A stretch of DNA of 64,000 bases from Terriglobales bacterium. GTDB lineage: Bacteria; Acidobacteriota; Terriglobia; Terriglobales; Acidobacteriaceae. Position 1 is the stretch's first letter. Every line of letters starts with the position of its first letter. Location of the stretch: positions 62,001 through 126,000 of the forward strand of contig DASSIZ010000069.1 of NCBI GenBank assembly GCA_035691485.1, in the 5' to 3' direction. The notes under the pieces are model-generated. The model was not told the DNA's origin. It saw only the letters and a list, made by a program, of their open reading frames with translations, and did no database searches. Below, one piece after another: positions 52,350-62,060 of the stretch. Both the position numbers and the translations under genes were made by a program.

Positions 52350-53729
52350 TCAGAACTTCGTTACCTCGGTAAAGTTGAAGTCCTTCACTTTCATCGCCGG
52401 CACAACCATGTCGAAGGATTCTTCCCCGCTCGCCCGCACCGGCTGCCCCATTTCTTTGACGTTGGCCAGCATCTCAACCAGGCTCTCGTTGAAACGAAAA
52501 TTGCGGATTCCGTGGCGGACCTTGCCGTTTTCAACATAGAAGGTGCCGTCACGCGTCATCCCGGTCAGGATTTTCTCGTAGGGATCGACTTCCCGGATGT
52601 ACCACAGCCGAGTGATCAGCACGCCGCGGTCGGTGCCGGCGACCATCTGTTCCACAGTCTGCGGATTGGGCGGAGGATCAAAAACTATGTTGAGCGGGAT
52701 TTCGCCGATTTCATTCGGCAACGGCAGGCCGTGTCCGGTCGCCGCAATCGGCCCGACCTTGGCAGCATGCTCCGATTTCTTCATCTTCTCGGCTGTGACG
52801 CGTGCAAATACCAGGGCCTTCGGCACGCCCTTCCCCACCAGTTCCACGCGCTGGCGACGGACGCCCTCGCCATCAAATGGCGCGCCGGACTGCAACGGAT
52901 GGCAAACATCGTCGTGGATGCTGATGTTCTCGCCGAACAATTGTGTCCCGATGCGGTTGTTGAGGAAGGAGCGCTCGTCGAGAATTGCCTGCCCACCCCA
53001 ATCCCAGAACATGAATCCACACAGGTCGAGCACCGCTGCAGGTTCCAGGATCGCAGTGTACTTGCCCGGCGGCAGCTCCTGCGGTACCGCCGATTGCTGC
53101 GCCTTGCGGGCGGCAATCTCTGCCAGCTCCACCGGATTCAAGTTGCGCACGTCGGGCGAGTTCGCCTTTTGCCAGCCGGACGAATCTTGGGCCAGCATGG
53201 TGACGGAAATTTCCGCCGAAGTTTGTGTGTGGTAAGCGCACAGGCCACGCGAGTTCAGCACTGCCTCGACCGATTCGGAGGTGGCAAAAATTCCCGCTGT
53301 CGTGAGGTTTTCGCGCTTGGCCACTCCGACAATTTTTCCCACCGCCCTGGCGCGGTCGGCAGGTGTGATGCTCGCGGTTTCGAAAAACGTGCGTCCCGCC
53401 TGCGCGTCTTCGCCGTACACTTCCGGCCCAGGGACCGGCAGCAAGTCGGGATCTTTGGCCTGCACGCGTGCCAGGCCTTCACTTGCCTTCACGCAGAGGC
53501 GGACGCTCTCTTCGTCGAACTTGTTGGTGGTGGCGCGTGCGGTTTTGCCGTCGAATACCGTCCTCACCGACAACATGTAATTCTCTTCCGCGACATTCTG
53601 GTGAATCGTGTTGTTGGCAAAGCGGGTTAGAGCGCTTCTTCCACCAGAGATCAGCAACTCGATCTCGTCCGCGGTGGAGAACTTCTTTACCCGGTCGAAA
53701 GTGTCTTGTGCTTTGTCTTTCGTCAGCAC
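52350..53729 (-). CDS. pmbA: TldD/PmbA-family metalloprotease subunit (PmbA/TldE)
   Basis: This 459-residue protein has blocks of the TldE/PmbA subunit: FANNTIHQNVAEENYMLSVR, KYTAILEPAAVLDLCGFMF, SGAPFDGEGVRRQRVELVGK, IAATGHGLPLP and NIVFDPPPNPQTVEQMVAGT. It lacks the HExxxH zinc site, which resides in TldD. TldD/TldE complexes cleave unfolded or modified peptides (antitoxin CcdA, microcin B17 precursor). It begins one base after the tldD stop, so translation is likely coupled. Confidence 0.92.
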   Translation of the reverse strand: MLTKDKAQDTFDRVKKFSTADEIELLISGGRSALTRFANNTIHQNVAEENYMLSVRTVFDGKTARATTNKFDEESVRLCVKASEGLARVQAKDPDLLPVPGPEVYGEDAQAGRTFFETASITPADRARAVGKIVGVAKRENLTTAGIFATSESVEAVLNSRGLCAYHTQTSAEISVTMLAQDSSGWQKANSPDVRNLNPVELAEIAARKAQQSAVPQELPPGKYTAILEPAAVLDLCGFMFWDWGGQAILDERSFLNNRIGTQLFGENISIHDDVCHPLQSGAPFDGEGVRRQRVELVGKGVPKALVFARVTAEKMKKSEHAAKVGPIAATGHGLPLPNEIGEIPLNIVFDPPPNPQTVEQMVAGTDRGVLITRLWYIREVDPYEKILTGMTRDGTFYVENGKVRHGIRNFRFNESLVEMLANVKEMGQPVRASGEESFDMVVPAMKVKDFNFTEVTKF

Positions 53730-53730
53730 T

Positions 53731-55203
53731 TCAATTTCCTTTGTACGCTGTCCCCACTTTGACTCCCCGGAATCTTGCCGGGCTGGCTCCGTGTCCCGTT
53801 CCCATCACCTGCTGAGGCTGCCCCTTCCCGCAGTTCGGCGTGCCCCACAACGTCCAATGCTCCCGCGAACAGATTGCGTCCATCGAGTTCCAGAACTCTG
53901 TCGTGATCCCCGAATACGATGGGTTCTTCAGCATGCGCCCGAGCTTTCCCCCTTTGATCTCCCATCCCATCTCGGTGCCAAACTGAAAGTTGTAGCGCTT
54001 GTCGTCGATCGACCAGGAGCGGTTGGTCTGAAAGAAAATGCCGTGATCGGTGGAGGCAATCAGTTCATCCGGGCTGAGTTTTTTCTCGCCCGGTAGAATG
54101 CTGACATTGGTCATGCGAATCATGGGTAGCCGGTTCCAGCCTTCGCCACGAACCGTTCCTCCGCTGCGCTCCAGCCCGACCATGGCGGCCGTCTCACGCG
54201 AGGTTAGATATCCTGTGAACAGACCGTGGCTGATGATCGGCGTGCACTGCGCAGGCACGCCTTCGTCGTCATACTTGAAGGTTCCGAGACCGGGGCCGTG
54301 CTGCGGAGTCGCGTCCGCCACCACGTTTACCAGTTCACTGCCGTACTTCAGCTTACGCAACTTGTCTAAAGTAAGAAATGAGGTGCCGGCAAAGTTTGCT
54401 TCCATTCCCAGCACGCGATCGAGTTCGATGGGGTGGCCGACAGATTCGTGGATTTGCAGTCCCAGTTGCGACGAGTCGAGGATGATGTCGAACTTACCCT
54501 CCGGACACTGGTCGGCCTTGTGCAGCGCGACGGATTCCTCCGCGATGCGCCGCGCGTTCTCGACCAGTTTGAATTCGTGGATCAGCTCATACCCTTTGTC
54601 CTGCCACTGTCCGCCAAATGAGGTCGGGTAGGAGCGCTTCATGATCTCCGAGCCGGCGAACGAATAGGCAGCATAGCCGACGCCGGTGGTGTACTTGACC
54701 TGGTGGATGTCGGAGCCGTCGGAGGAGTAATACCACTGCTCGTAGCGGCGAAAATTCATGTTGGTTTCCGCCAGCGTAACGCCTTTGACGGCGCGCATTT
54801 CGGCGTCAATTTTCATCAGCAGGTCGAGGTTTTGTTCTACCGAGATGCTGAATGGATCGATCTGGCAGGGGCTGGTCCAGTCATCTACGTAAGCCTTCTC
54901 CGGGGCAAGCCGGACGTCGTGTTGCTTTACCATCGCGGAAGCACGCGCGATTTCCACCGCTTCCCCGGCAGTGGTCTCAACGCCGCTACGGCTCAAATCG
55001 TCGGTGGCGGCAAATCCCCAGGCCCCATCGGCGAGCACGCGAATGCCGATGCCCAGCGACTGGCTGTCGGCGACGTGCCCGATCTTGCCGTTCTTGGTGG
55101 CAAGCGCGCGCTGGCGTTCGTCCACCACCCGGCAATCGGCAAATTGCACTCCGCGCACCCGGCAAACGTTCAGCACCCAACTGGCAATTTCCTTCATGCT
55201 CAT
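53731..55203 (-). CDS. tldD: TldD metalloprotease
   Basis: ATG 55203 (MSMKEIASWVLNVCRVRGVQ) gives 490 residues; ATG 55197 is also possible. The zinc site HESVGHPIELDR is intact (HExxxH), with GTSFLTLDKLRKLKYGSELV and DDEGVPAQCTPIISHGLFTG following. The C-terminal third ends CGKGQPQQVMGTGHGASPAR, the family's closing block. It forms the proteolytic half of a TldD/PmbA heterodimer with the next gene. Two further overlapping ATGs upstream lie outside the domain. Confidence 0.94.
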   Translation of the reverse strand: MSMKEIASWVLNVCRVRGVQFADCRVVDERQRALATKNGKIGHVADSQSLGIGIRVLADGAWGFAATDDLSRSGVETTAGEAVEIARASAMVKQHDVRLAPEKAYVDDWTSPCQIDPFSISVEQNLDLLMKIDAEMRAVKGVTLAETNMNFRRYEQWYYSSDGSDIHQVKYTTGVGYAAYSFAGSEIMKRSYPTSFGGQWQDKGYELIHEFKLVENARRIAEESVALHKADQCPEGKFDIILDSSQLGLQIHESVGHPIELDRVLGMEANFAGTSFLTLDKLRKLKYGSELVNVVADATPQHGPGLGTFKYDDEGVPAQCTPIISHGLFTGYLTSRETAAMVGLERSGGTVRGEGWNRLPMIRMTNVSILPGEKKLSPDELIASTDHGIFFQTNRSWSIDDKRYNFQFGTEMGWEIKGGKLGRMLKNPSYSGITTEFWNSMDAICSREHWTLWGTPNCGKGQPQQVMGTGHGASPARFRGVKVGTAYKGN

Positions 55204-55271
55204 GACAGGCAGACATGATAAATGAGGGCCGAGGATTACGCGTGGCCAGACCACAGAAAAGATCGAAGGCC

Positions 55272-55607
55272 ATGAAGCTGGTCAATCTTGAAAACGGCAT
55301 GCCATCGGTGCCGCTCGCGCTGTCGTTGCTGAATGACGCGTTGCGCTCCGGCCGGATGGAAGGGTTCACCGCTCTTAAGATTGTGCACGGTTATGGTTCA
55401 TCGGGAATAGGCGGAGCGCTCCGCAGCGCCCTGCAGGCCGCGCTCATGCGGCACGAACAGGCGGGCGAGGTTCGCGCCTTCATCGCCGGCGAAGACTGGC
55501 GGATATCCGATGAGCGTAGTTGGGCCCTGCTGCAGAAATGCCCCGAGCTGAAAGCGGACGTCGACCTCGGCCGAGGGAACAAAGGCATCTCCTTGGTTGT
55601 CCTGTGA
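55272..55607 (+). CDS. Small Smr (MutS2 C-terminal-like) domain protein
   Basis: From ATG 55272 the 111-residue product is an Smr domain: MKLVNLENGMPSVPLALSLL, then the signature ALKIVHGYGSSGIGGALRSA (HGxGxG...LR). It ends WALLQKCPELKADVDLGRGN. The tail loop that can close the active site (KGISLVV) is present. Free-standing Smr proteins nick DNA or RNA. It is divergent from tldD and 64 bases upstream of the next gene on the same strand. Confidence 0.8.
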   Translation: MKLVNLENGMPSVPLALSLLNDALRSGRMEGFTALKIVHGYGSSGIGGALRSALQAALMRHEQAGEVRAFIAGEDWRISDERSWALLQKCPELKADVDLGRGNKGISLVVL

Positions 55608-55671
55608 GTTGAGTTCTACCTGATTTGTGATTTGCGAGTCGTACGTTTAGACTTCCGGCCACTATTCATCC

Positions 55672-57396
55672 ATGGCGACGAACAATTCAGAGCGGCTCCT
55701 GGCTCGCCTTGAGGAGAGTAAGCGACGCTTCGGTCCGGGAGAAGCCGCGCGTGCCGAAAAAGCGATGGCGGCCGCGGACAAGCTTCGGTTTCGCGACGCG
55801 CCGCCGTTGATCCGTTTTCACGACGCTCTCCTCTTTTTGCGCGCTTTTGCGCCAGGCCCCGGCGTGGCGCGGCAGGCGGACAAGCTGCTCTCGACAATCC
55901 ACGCTCGCGTCGCCGAACTGCGATCCGCCGGCGCCGACATGTCGCCCTTCGATGATGAATCGGTCGCCGGAATTGCCGGCATTGAGCTGATCGACACCCT
56001 TCCCTACGAGATCGCAACCTGGCTCGCCACCTCGTACCCCAAGGATGTGGAAATCTGTTGGGATGCGGAGATCAACTCGGCGCGCCTGGCTAACACCTGG
56101 CCACGGTTCATGCCCCTCCTTGATGAAGACGGATTCGTGGAACCCGATGTCCCCTACCGAGCATGGCTCGACGCCGCCCGCGGCAGCGAGGACGGCTTGC
56201 GATGGCTGCTTCGGCAATTTGCCGCTCTCGACAAATCCGAGCGCGAGAAGGCTGAGCTGTACGAGTCGCTGCAATTGCCGGTGCAGTGGAACCTCGGCAC
56301 GCTTACCGCCAGCCGTACGCTGGCCCGGCGCGGCACAGGTCCGGCCTTCTATCATCGCGAACCGCTCATCCGCCGTGCCGAAGTCTCGCTGGCGAAGGAG
56401 CTGGCGGCGCCGCTAAGACTGGAAACACTGTCTCCGCGTGAAAGCTCCAGGATTATCGACATGGGGCGCGAGGTGCTGACCGTTCGCTATCGCGGCCTGT
56501 ACGGCATGACCTTCGGCGCACCTCCGGTTTACGCGGCTGAAGTCGGGCGCGGCACCCAGATCTATATCTGGGGAGTTCCGCCCAGCCACCGTTTTCCTCT
56601 GCGCACCTACGCCTCTGGGTTCACTCTGAAGAATGGAGTGCCGATCAATTACTTGGAAGCGATTGCGCTCGCCGACTGGATGGAAATCGGCTTCAACACC
56701 TTCTATGCCTTTCGCGAGGGCGAAACCGGATGGGTTTACGCACAGGTGCTGCGGTCGCTGCGGCAAATGCTCGGCATGGAAACCATTTCCGTATACCCGT
56801 ATCAGCTCGGCGACGATAACGAAGAAGCGATTGCCTCCGGCGCATTCTGGTTTTACCGCAAGCTCGGTTTTCGGCCCGGCCGGCCCGAACTCGCCGCCCT
56901 GGTCGAATCGGAAGAAAAAAAGATCGCGGCTGATCCGCGTTACCGAACTCCAGCGAAAACTCTGCGGAAGCTCGCCTCGGGCCACGTTTTTTATGAACTC
57001 CCCGGCAAGCCGCGTGGAGACTGGGATCGCTTTCGCGCGCGAATGCTCGGCATGGCCGTGCTGCGCGACATGGCAAAATCGGGCCTGGGTCCCAATGCCT
57101 TTCGAGCGGCCTGCAGTGAGCGCTTGGCTTCATCGCTGAATGTCTCGCTGCGCCAACTATCAACTGATGAACGCTATGCCTTCAGTAATTTTGCCCTCGC
57201 CCTCCATTCCGCCTCCGACTTGCGTACCTGGAGTGCGGCGGAAAAATCCAAGCTCCTCGAGGTGATTCGCGCCAAGATGGACGGCGAGGAATGGGATTGC
57301 CTGCGTCTCACGCGCGAACATTCGAGACTTCGCCAGGCGCTGATCCGGCTGGGGACTGCAATTGCCGATTCCCGCAGCCCTGCCGCCCCCGGTTAA
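55672..57396 (+). CDS. Unrecognised 574-residue protein
   Basis: No named family fits. Residues 1-150 are helical and charged. The middle has MGREVLTVRYRGLYGMTFGA, VYAAEVGRGTQIYIWGVPPS, GFTLKNGVPINYLEAIALAD, and FNTFYAFREGETGWVYAQVL. Next is METISVYPYQLGDDNEEAIA-SGAFWFYRKLGFRPGRPEL. That last part (GAFWFYRKLGFRP) resembles the beta4-alpha4 of GNAT acetyltransferases, though a clear acetyl-CoA loop is not obvious. The C-terminal 110 residues are helical. The stop lies ten bases before the GTG start of the glycosylase gene, or overlaps it if a TTG at 57362 is used. Confidence 0.85.
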   Translation: MATNNSERLLARLEESKRRFGPGEAARAEKAMAAADKLRFRDAPPLIRFHDALLFLRAFAPGPGVARQADKLLSTIHARVAELRSAGADMSPFDDESVAGIAGIELIDTLPYEIATWLATSYPKDVEICWDAEINSARLANTWPRFMPLLDEDGFVEPDVPYRAWLDAARGSEDGLRWLLRQFAALDKSEREKAELYESLQLPVQWNLGTLTASRTLARRGTGPAFYHREPLIRRAEVSLAKELAAPLRLETLSPRESSRIIDMGREVLTVRYRGLYGMTFGAPPVYAAEVGRGTQIYIWGVPPSHRFPLRTYASGFTLKNGVPINYLEAIALADWMEIGFNTFYAFREGETGWVYAQVLRSLRQMLGMETISVYPYQLGDDNEEAIASGAFWFYRKLGFRPGRPELAALVESEEKKIAADPRYRTPAKTLRKLASGHVFYELPGKPRGDWDRFRARMLGMAVLRDMAKSGLGPNAFRAACSERLASSLNVSLRQLSTDERYAFSNFALALHSASDLRTWSAAEKSKLLEVIRAKMDGEEWDCLRLTREHSRLRQALIRLGTAIADSRSPAAPG

Positions 57397-57406
57397 ACTG
57401 GAGTTG

Positions 57407-58222
57407 GTGGCTTCGCGGGCAGATAAAATTCGCGCCTTCTATCAAACCCTGTTTCGTACCTGGGGACATCAGCATTGGTGGCCGGCACAGAGCCGGTTCG
57501 AGGTCATCGCAGGCGCATTCCTCACGCAAAACACAGCCTGGACCAACGTCGAGAAAGCCATGGCGCAACTACGCAGAGCGCGCGTGCTCAGCCTTTCGGG
57601 AATTCGCAACATCCCGTTGCGAGACTTGGAAACGCTGGTCCGTTCGGCGGGATACTTCCGTCAAAAAGCGCAGCGCCTGAAAAACTTCGTCGCCTATCTC
57701 GATCATCGCTACGGAGGTTCTCTCGACCGGATGTTCGCGTGCCCGACCGCCGAGTTGCGCGAGGAACTGCTGGCGCTGAACGGCATCGGCCCGGAGACTG
57801 CCGATTCCATCCTCTTATACGCGGGCAATCACCCCGTTTTCGTGGTCGATGCTTACACCCGCAGGATCCTCGACCGGCATCGCATCCTGCCGCTAAACGC
57901 GCCCTACGAGCAAATCCGCGCCTTGTTCGAAGGAGCACTGGGAACGCCTGAATTCGTTTCCCACTGCGAAACCGAGTTCACTTCGCTCGAACGCCTAAAA
58001 CCGGAGGCTCTTCCTCAAGGTTCCTGTCATTCACCGTCGCGCATGAGCACCGCTCGTCGTACCGCAACTGGACAGGTGTTCAATGAAATGCACGGACTGA
58101 TAGTTGGAGTGGGCAAGAATTTCTGTTTGAAATCCAAGCCGCTTTGCGACGCCTGCCCTTTGCGGCCGTTCCTGCCCGGTGCCGGACCTAAAAGGAACAC
58201 GCTCGCGCCGCGTACAAAGTGA
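57407..58222 (+). CDS. Endonuclease III-like HhH-GPD DNA glycosylase
   Basis: GTG 57407 starts at the family-typical position with GGAG three bases upstream; TTG 57362 is an alternative. WWPAQSRFEVIAGAFLTQNT-AWTNVEKA is the N-terminal half. LLALNGIGPETADSILLYAG is the helix-hairpin-helix, and VVDAYTRRIL has the catalytic Asp. The usual catalytic Lys of bifunctional enzymes is not evident (GPETADS), so it may be a monofunctional glycosylase. C-terminal cysteines are FCLKSKPLCDACPL: the fourth cluster Cys expected six residues later is absent. It follows the unknown gene directly. Confidence 0.85.
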   Translation: MASRADKIRAFYQTLFRTWGHQHWWPAQSRFEVIAGAFLTQNTAWTNVEKAMAQLRRARVLSLSGIRNIPLRDLETLVRSAGYFRQKAQRLKNFVAYLDHRYGGSLDRMFACPTAELREELLALNGIGPETADSILLYAGNHPVFVVDAYTRRILDRHRILPLNAPYEQIRALFEGALGTPEFVSHCETEFTSLERLKPEALPQGSCHSPSRMSTARRTATGQVFNEMHGLIVGVGKNFCLKSKPLCDACPLRPFLPGAGPKRNTLAPRTK

Positions 58223-58312
58223 GTCTTCGCCCTTTTTGCATTTGTAAGTTTTTGTAACAAACGCAGACGCCTCTTTCGACGAGCCACCTGAGGCGTGATT
58301 TCTGTCGTTATA

Positions 58313-60604
58313 ATGTCCCTTGCTACCCCGCCTCTAAAGACGCCTCATTGCGCTGGGAAGTTCAATTTGTCTGCCACTGCGCCAATTCGTACGCCGGAAA
58401 GTTCGCGCCGTCGGCGCACTGCGCTGATTGTTTTGGCGATCATCATCTTCTTACTGCTGTTAGTGGTCTCGTCGCAGCAGGCGTTTGACCTCCCCTTCCT
58501 GCGTCCGACCAGCAGCGAGCAAACGCTGATCTTTTCCGCTCTTTCCGCCCTCATCTTCCTTTTATTGCTCGCGCTGATGGTCGTGCTGGTGCGCACGCTG
58601 CTGAAGTTATTTGCCGAGACGCGTGGCGGCGTGCTGGGTTCGAGATTCCGCTCCAAGATGGTTCTGGGCGCGCTGGTGCTCTCTTTCGGACCGGTGCTGT
58701 TCCTGTTCATGTTCGCCTACGGGTTGATGAACCGATCGATCGATAAGTGGTTCTCCCGCCCCATCGAGGAGGTCCGGCAGGACACGGCGCAAGTCGGCGC
58801 CATGCTCTCTGCTTACGCACTGGATAACGCCAAGGCGGAAGCCACCTCCATCGCGGAGGCGGCGCCGGTACAGCGGGGTTTCGAGAAGGGTGATTTCGGC
58901 CCTGTGGTCGGGGTCTTCCGGCATCACGATGCGGCGCTACAGGGCGGCTTCGCGGTGGCCATCGTCGATGGCGAAGCCGAGGCTGCCTACCACCTTCCCG
59001 AGCCTTGGCCAATGTTGCGCCAGAGAATCGGCGAGCACCAGGGCACGTTGCTCCCGTTACCGAAATCGCTCCATCTGAACGGGGTCGAATACATGCTCGG
59101 CGCCGCCATGGTCGGCGGCCGCGGCGGATGGCTGCTGGTGGGCATGCCCCTGCCCCAGGAATTCTCGCGCACCATGACGCAGATCGAAGCCAGCCAGCGC
59201 CGTTATCTGGAACTCGCTCAGCAACGCAAGCTCGTCCGACGAACCTACATGGGCTTGCTGCTGCTCCTCACCGTCCTGGTGCTGTTCGCCGCCACTTGGC
59301 TGGCGCTGTTTTTGTCCAAGTTCGTCACCCGGCCGGTTGCCGCCCTGGCGGAGGCCACCGAGCAGATCTCCCGCGGAAAATTCGATTACCGCGTCCCGGT
59401 TGATACCGGCGACGAACTCGGCAAACTGGTGCGCTCGTTCAATCGCATGGCCGAGGACCTGGAATCGTCGCGCCGCCTGATCGAAGCTTCCAGCCACGAA
59501 CTGGCGGAGGCCAACGCCGCCCTCGATCAGCGCCGCCGGCACATGGAGACCATTCTCGAGAGTATTCCTACTGGCGTGCTTTCGCTCGACGCCGAGCGCC
59601 GCATCACCCACACCAACAATGCGCTCCATCGCATCCTCTGGCCGGAAGGCAACAGCGTCCATGACGGCGTCCGCATCGACCACATCTTTCCGCCCGAAGT
59701 CATGCAGGAGATGCATCACCTGCTGCGCAAGGCGGATCGCATGGGCTCGGCCACGAGTCAGATGGAAATTCCTTTTCAGCGTCATCACCTCACGGTTGCG
59801 GTGACGGCGGCATCGCTGAAACATGACGGCCAGGGCCAGGGGTACGTGCTGGTATTCGAGGATTTGTCCGACCTGCTCAAGGCGCAGAAGCAGGCGGCAT
59901 GGCGCGAGGTCGCACGGCGTGTGGCGCACGAAATTAAGAACCCTCTGACTCCGATCGCTCTTTCCGCGGAGCGAATCCGCCGCCACCTGGAGCGAGGGAC
60001 TCCGCCGGACAAGCAGTCTCTGGACGTGATCACCAGTTGCGCCGAAACCATTGGCGGAGCGGTCGAGACCGTGCGTACGCTGGTCGACGAGTTCTCCACC
60101 TTCGCGCGCTTCCCGCAAGCCCAGCCACAGCCGGCCGATGTCAACAGCATCGTCGAATCGGCCCTTGCCATGTTCAATGGACGGCTCGACGGCATCCGTG
60201 TCCAGGCCCAGCTTGCTCCCGACCTGCCCAAGGTCATGGCCGACCCGGAGGCCATCAAGCGCGCCATCGCCAACCTGGTGGACAACGCCGCGGAAGCCAT
60301 GCAGGAAGCCATGGTCCGCGAAGTCGAGATCACGACCTCGCTGGCCGGCTCGCGCGAAGCCATCGAAATCGTTGTCGCCGACACCGGCCACGGCGTCACC
60401 CGCGAGCTCAAGGAAAAATTGTTCCTTCCTTACTTCTCCACCAAGCAGCGTGGCACCGGGCTGGGGCTCGCGATTGTCAGCCGGATCATTGAGGACCATC
60501 ACGGCACCATTCGCGTCGAGGAGAATAAGCCGGTCGGCGCGCGCTTCATTGTGGAGTTGCCGGTTGCTGGCGATGCCGTCGTCCAAGCGGCTGCTAATGG
60601 CTGA
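58313..60604 (+). CDS. NtrY-like membrane sensor histidine kinase
   Basis: ATG 58313 begins about 763 residues. Three membrane helices come first (LIVLAIIIFLLLLVVSS, IFSALSALIFLLLLALMVV, MVLGALVLSFGPVLFLFMFA), then an extracytoplasmic domain and another helix (LLLLLTVLVLFAATWLALFL). A HAMP linker (SKFVTRPVAALAEATEQISR), a PAS segment (ETILESIPTGVLSLDAERRI), the H-box AHEIKNPLTPIALSAERIRR, N-box NLVDNAAEAM and G-boxes DTGHGV and GTGLGLAIV follow. The layout matches NtrY. Its response regulator is the next gene. Confidence 0.92.
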   Translation: MSLATPPLKTPHCAGKFNLSATAPIRTPESSRRRRTALIVLAIIIFLLLLVVSSQQAFDLPFLRPTSSEQTLIFSALSALIFLLLLALMVVLVRTLLKLFAETRGGVLGSRFRSKMVLGALVLSFGPVLFLFMFAYGLMNRSIDKWFSRPIEEVRQDTAQVGAMLSAYALDNAKAEATSIAEAAPVQRGFEKGDFGPVVGVFRHHDAALQGGFAVAIVDGEAEAAYHLPEPWPMLRQRIGEHQGTLLPLPKSLHLNGVEYMLGAAMVGGRGGWLLVGMPLPQEFSRTMTQIEASQRRYLELAQQRKLVRRTYMGLLLLLTVLVLFAATWLALFLSKFVTRPVAALAEATEQISRGKFDYRVPVDTGDELGKLVRSFNRMAEDLESSRRLIEASSHELAEANAALDQRRRHMETILESIPTGVLSLDAERRITHTNNALHRILWPEGNSVHDGVRIDHIFPPEVMQEMHHLLRKADRMGSATSQMEIPFQRHHLTVAVTAASLKHDGQGQGYVLVFEDLSDLLKAQKQAAWREVARRVAHEIKNPLTPIALSAERIRRHLERGTPPDKQSLDVITSCAETIGGAVETVRTLVDEFSTFARFPQAQPQPADVNSIVESALAMFNGRLDGIRVQAQLAPDLPKVMADPEAIKRAIANLVDNAAEAMQEAMVREVEITTSLAGSREAIEIVVADTGHGVTRELKEKLFLPYFSTKQRGTGLGLAIVSRIIEDHHGTIRVEENKPVGARFIVELPVAGDAVVQAAANG

Positions 60605-60697
60605 TGCATTCGGTGAAGACAGACGCATCGCAGCCCAGGACGACCGTCCGCAGTCAAACTCCGCTAGAATCACCTGTTCCCCCGGGACGGGGCGTGC

Positions 60698-62050
60698 ATG
60701 ACATCCAACATCCTCATCGTTGATGACGAGCCCGGAATTCGCGACTCCCTGAAAGGTGTGCTCGAGGACGAAGGCTACGCCACCGGCATGGCCGGCAGCG
60801 GCGAGGTTTGCCTGCAGATGCTCGACAAGCGGCCCTTCGACGTGGTGCTGCTCGACATCTGGCTGCCCGGCATGGATGGTTTGGAGACGCTGCACAAGAT
60901 CAAGCAAGCCGACAATCCACCGGAGGTCATCATGATCTCCGGCCACGGCACCATCGAAACCGCGGTGCGCGCCACCAAGCTCGGCGCCTTCGATTTCCTG
61001 GAAAAACCGCTGTCGATTGAGAAAACGCTCATCCTGGTGAAGAACGCGGTCGAGGCGCGGCGGCTGCGGCTGGAGAACCGCGACCTCAAGCGGCAACAGC
61101 CCAAGAGCGTCATCGTGGGCAGCAGCATTCCCATGAAGGCGCTGCGCCAGCAGATCGTGCTCATGGCCCCCACCAACGGCCGCGTCCTCATCTTCGGCGA
61201 ATCCGGCACCGGCAAGGAACTGGTGGCGCGGGCCATTCACGCTGAGAGCCCGCGCAACGAAGCCATGTTCGTCGAGGTCAACTGCGCCGCGATTCCCGAA
61301 GACCTGATCGAAAGCGAGCTATTCGGCCATCGCAAGAACTCGTTCACCGGGGCCAGCGCCGACAAGGAAGGCAAGTTCCAGAAAGCGCACGGCGGCACTC
61401 TCTTCCTCGACGAAGTCGGCGACATGAGCCTCAAGACTCAGGCCAAGGTGCTGCGCACGCTCGACGAGCAGAGCTTCACGCCGGTGGGTGGCGACGAGGT
61501 AGTCACCGTGGACGCCCGCGTCATCGCCGCTACCAATCATGATCTGGAGGAAGAAATCTCCAAGGGGAATTTCCGCGAAGATCTCTTTTACCGGCTGAAC
61601 GTCATTCCCTTTTACGTCCCGCCGCTGCGCGAGCGCCTGGAAGACGTGCCCCTGTTGGCCCGGCACTTCCTCAAGGACTTTTCTTCGCAATACAGCCGCC
61701 ACCCCAAGGAGATGACCGACGACGCCATTGAAGCGCTCATGCGCTATTCCTGGCCGGGCAACGTGCGCGAACTGAAAAACGTGATCGAACGCATCGTGAT
61801 CATGAATCCTACGGTGGTGAAGCTCGACCGCAAGCACCTTCCGCCGCTGGTCTATCGGGACGGCTCGCGCAAGAGCGGCGACGGCTTTTCCACGCTACAC
61901 CAGGCTCGAGCGGCCTACGAGCGCGACTTCATCCTCAAGACCCTGGACCAGAACCACGGCAACGTCAGCCGCACCGCGGAAGTTCTGGGATTAGAGAGAT
62001 CGCACCTGTATCGCAAGATGAAGACGCTGGGGATTGCGGTGAAGGAATAG
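60698..62050 (+). CDS. NtrX-like sigma-54-type response regulator
   Basis: This 450-residue protein has a receiver (LIVDDEPGIRDSL, VVLLDIWLPGMDG, KPLSIEKT), an AAA+ domain (Walker A FGESGTGKE, Walker B GGTLFLDEVGD, arginine-finger region FREDLFYRLNV) and a Fis-type helix-turn-helix (HGNVSRTAEVLGLERSHLYR). The sigma-54-contacting loop reads NSFTGA in place of GAFTGA, which would weaken sigma-54 activation. It lies 93 bases downstream of the kinase gene, probably one operon. NtrX-type proteins often act with sigma-70 promoters. Confidence 0.94.
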   Translation: MTSNILIVDDEPGIRDSLKGVLEDEGYATGMAGSGEVCLQMLDKRPFDVVLLDIWLPGMDGLETLHKIKQADNPPEVIMISGHGTIETAVRATKLGAFDFLEKPLSIEKTLILVKNAVEARRLRLENRDLKRQQPKSVIVGSSIPMKALRQQIVLMAPTNGRVLIFGESGTGKELVARAIHAESPRNEAMFVEVNCAAIPEDLIESELFGHRKNSFTGASADKEGKFQKAHGGTLFLDEVGDMSLKTQAKVLRTLDEQSFTPVGGDEVVTVDARVIAATNHDLEEEISKGNFREDLFYRLNVIPFYVPPLRERLEDVPLLARHFLKDFSSQYSRHPKEMTDDAIEALMRYSWPGNVRELKNVIERIVIMNPTVVKLDRKHLPPLVYRDGSRKSGDGFSTLHQARAAYERDFILKTLDQNHGNVSRTAEVLGLERSHLYRKMKTLGIAVKE

Positions 62051-62060
62051 CGACTTGTCG

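Noticed and set aside
58309-58314. TATAAT sequence as a promoter for the NtrY-like gene.
   Set aside because: It overlaps the start codon and has no suitable -35 element at the right distance.
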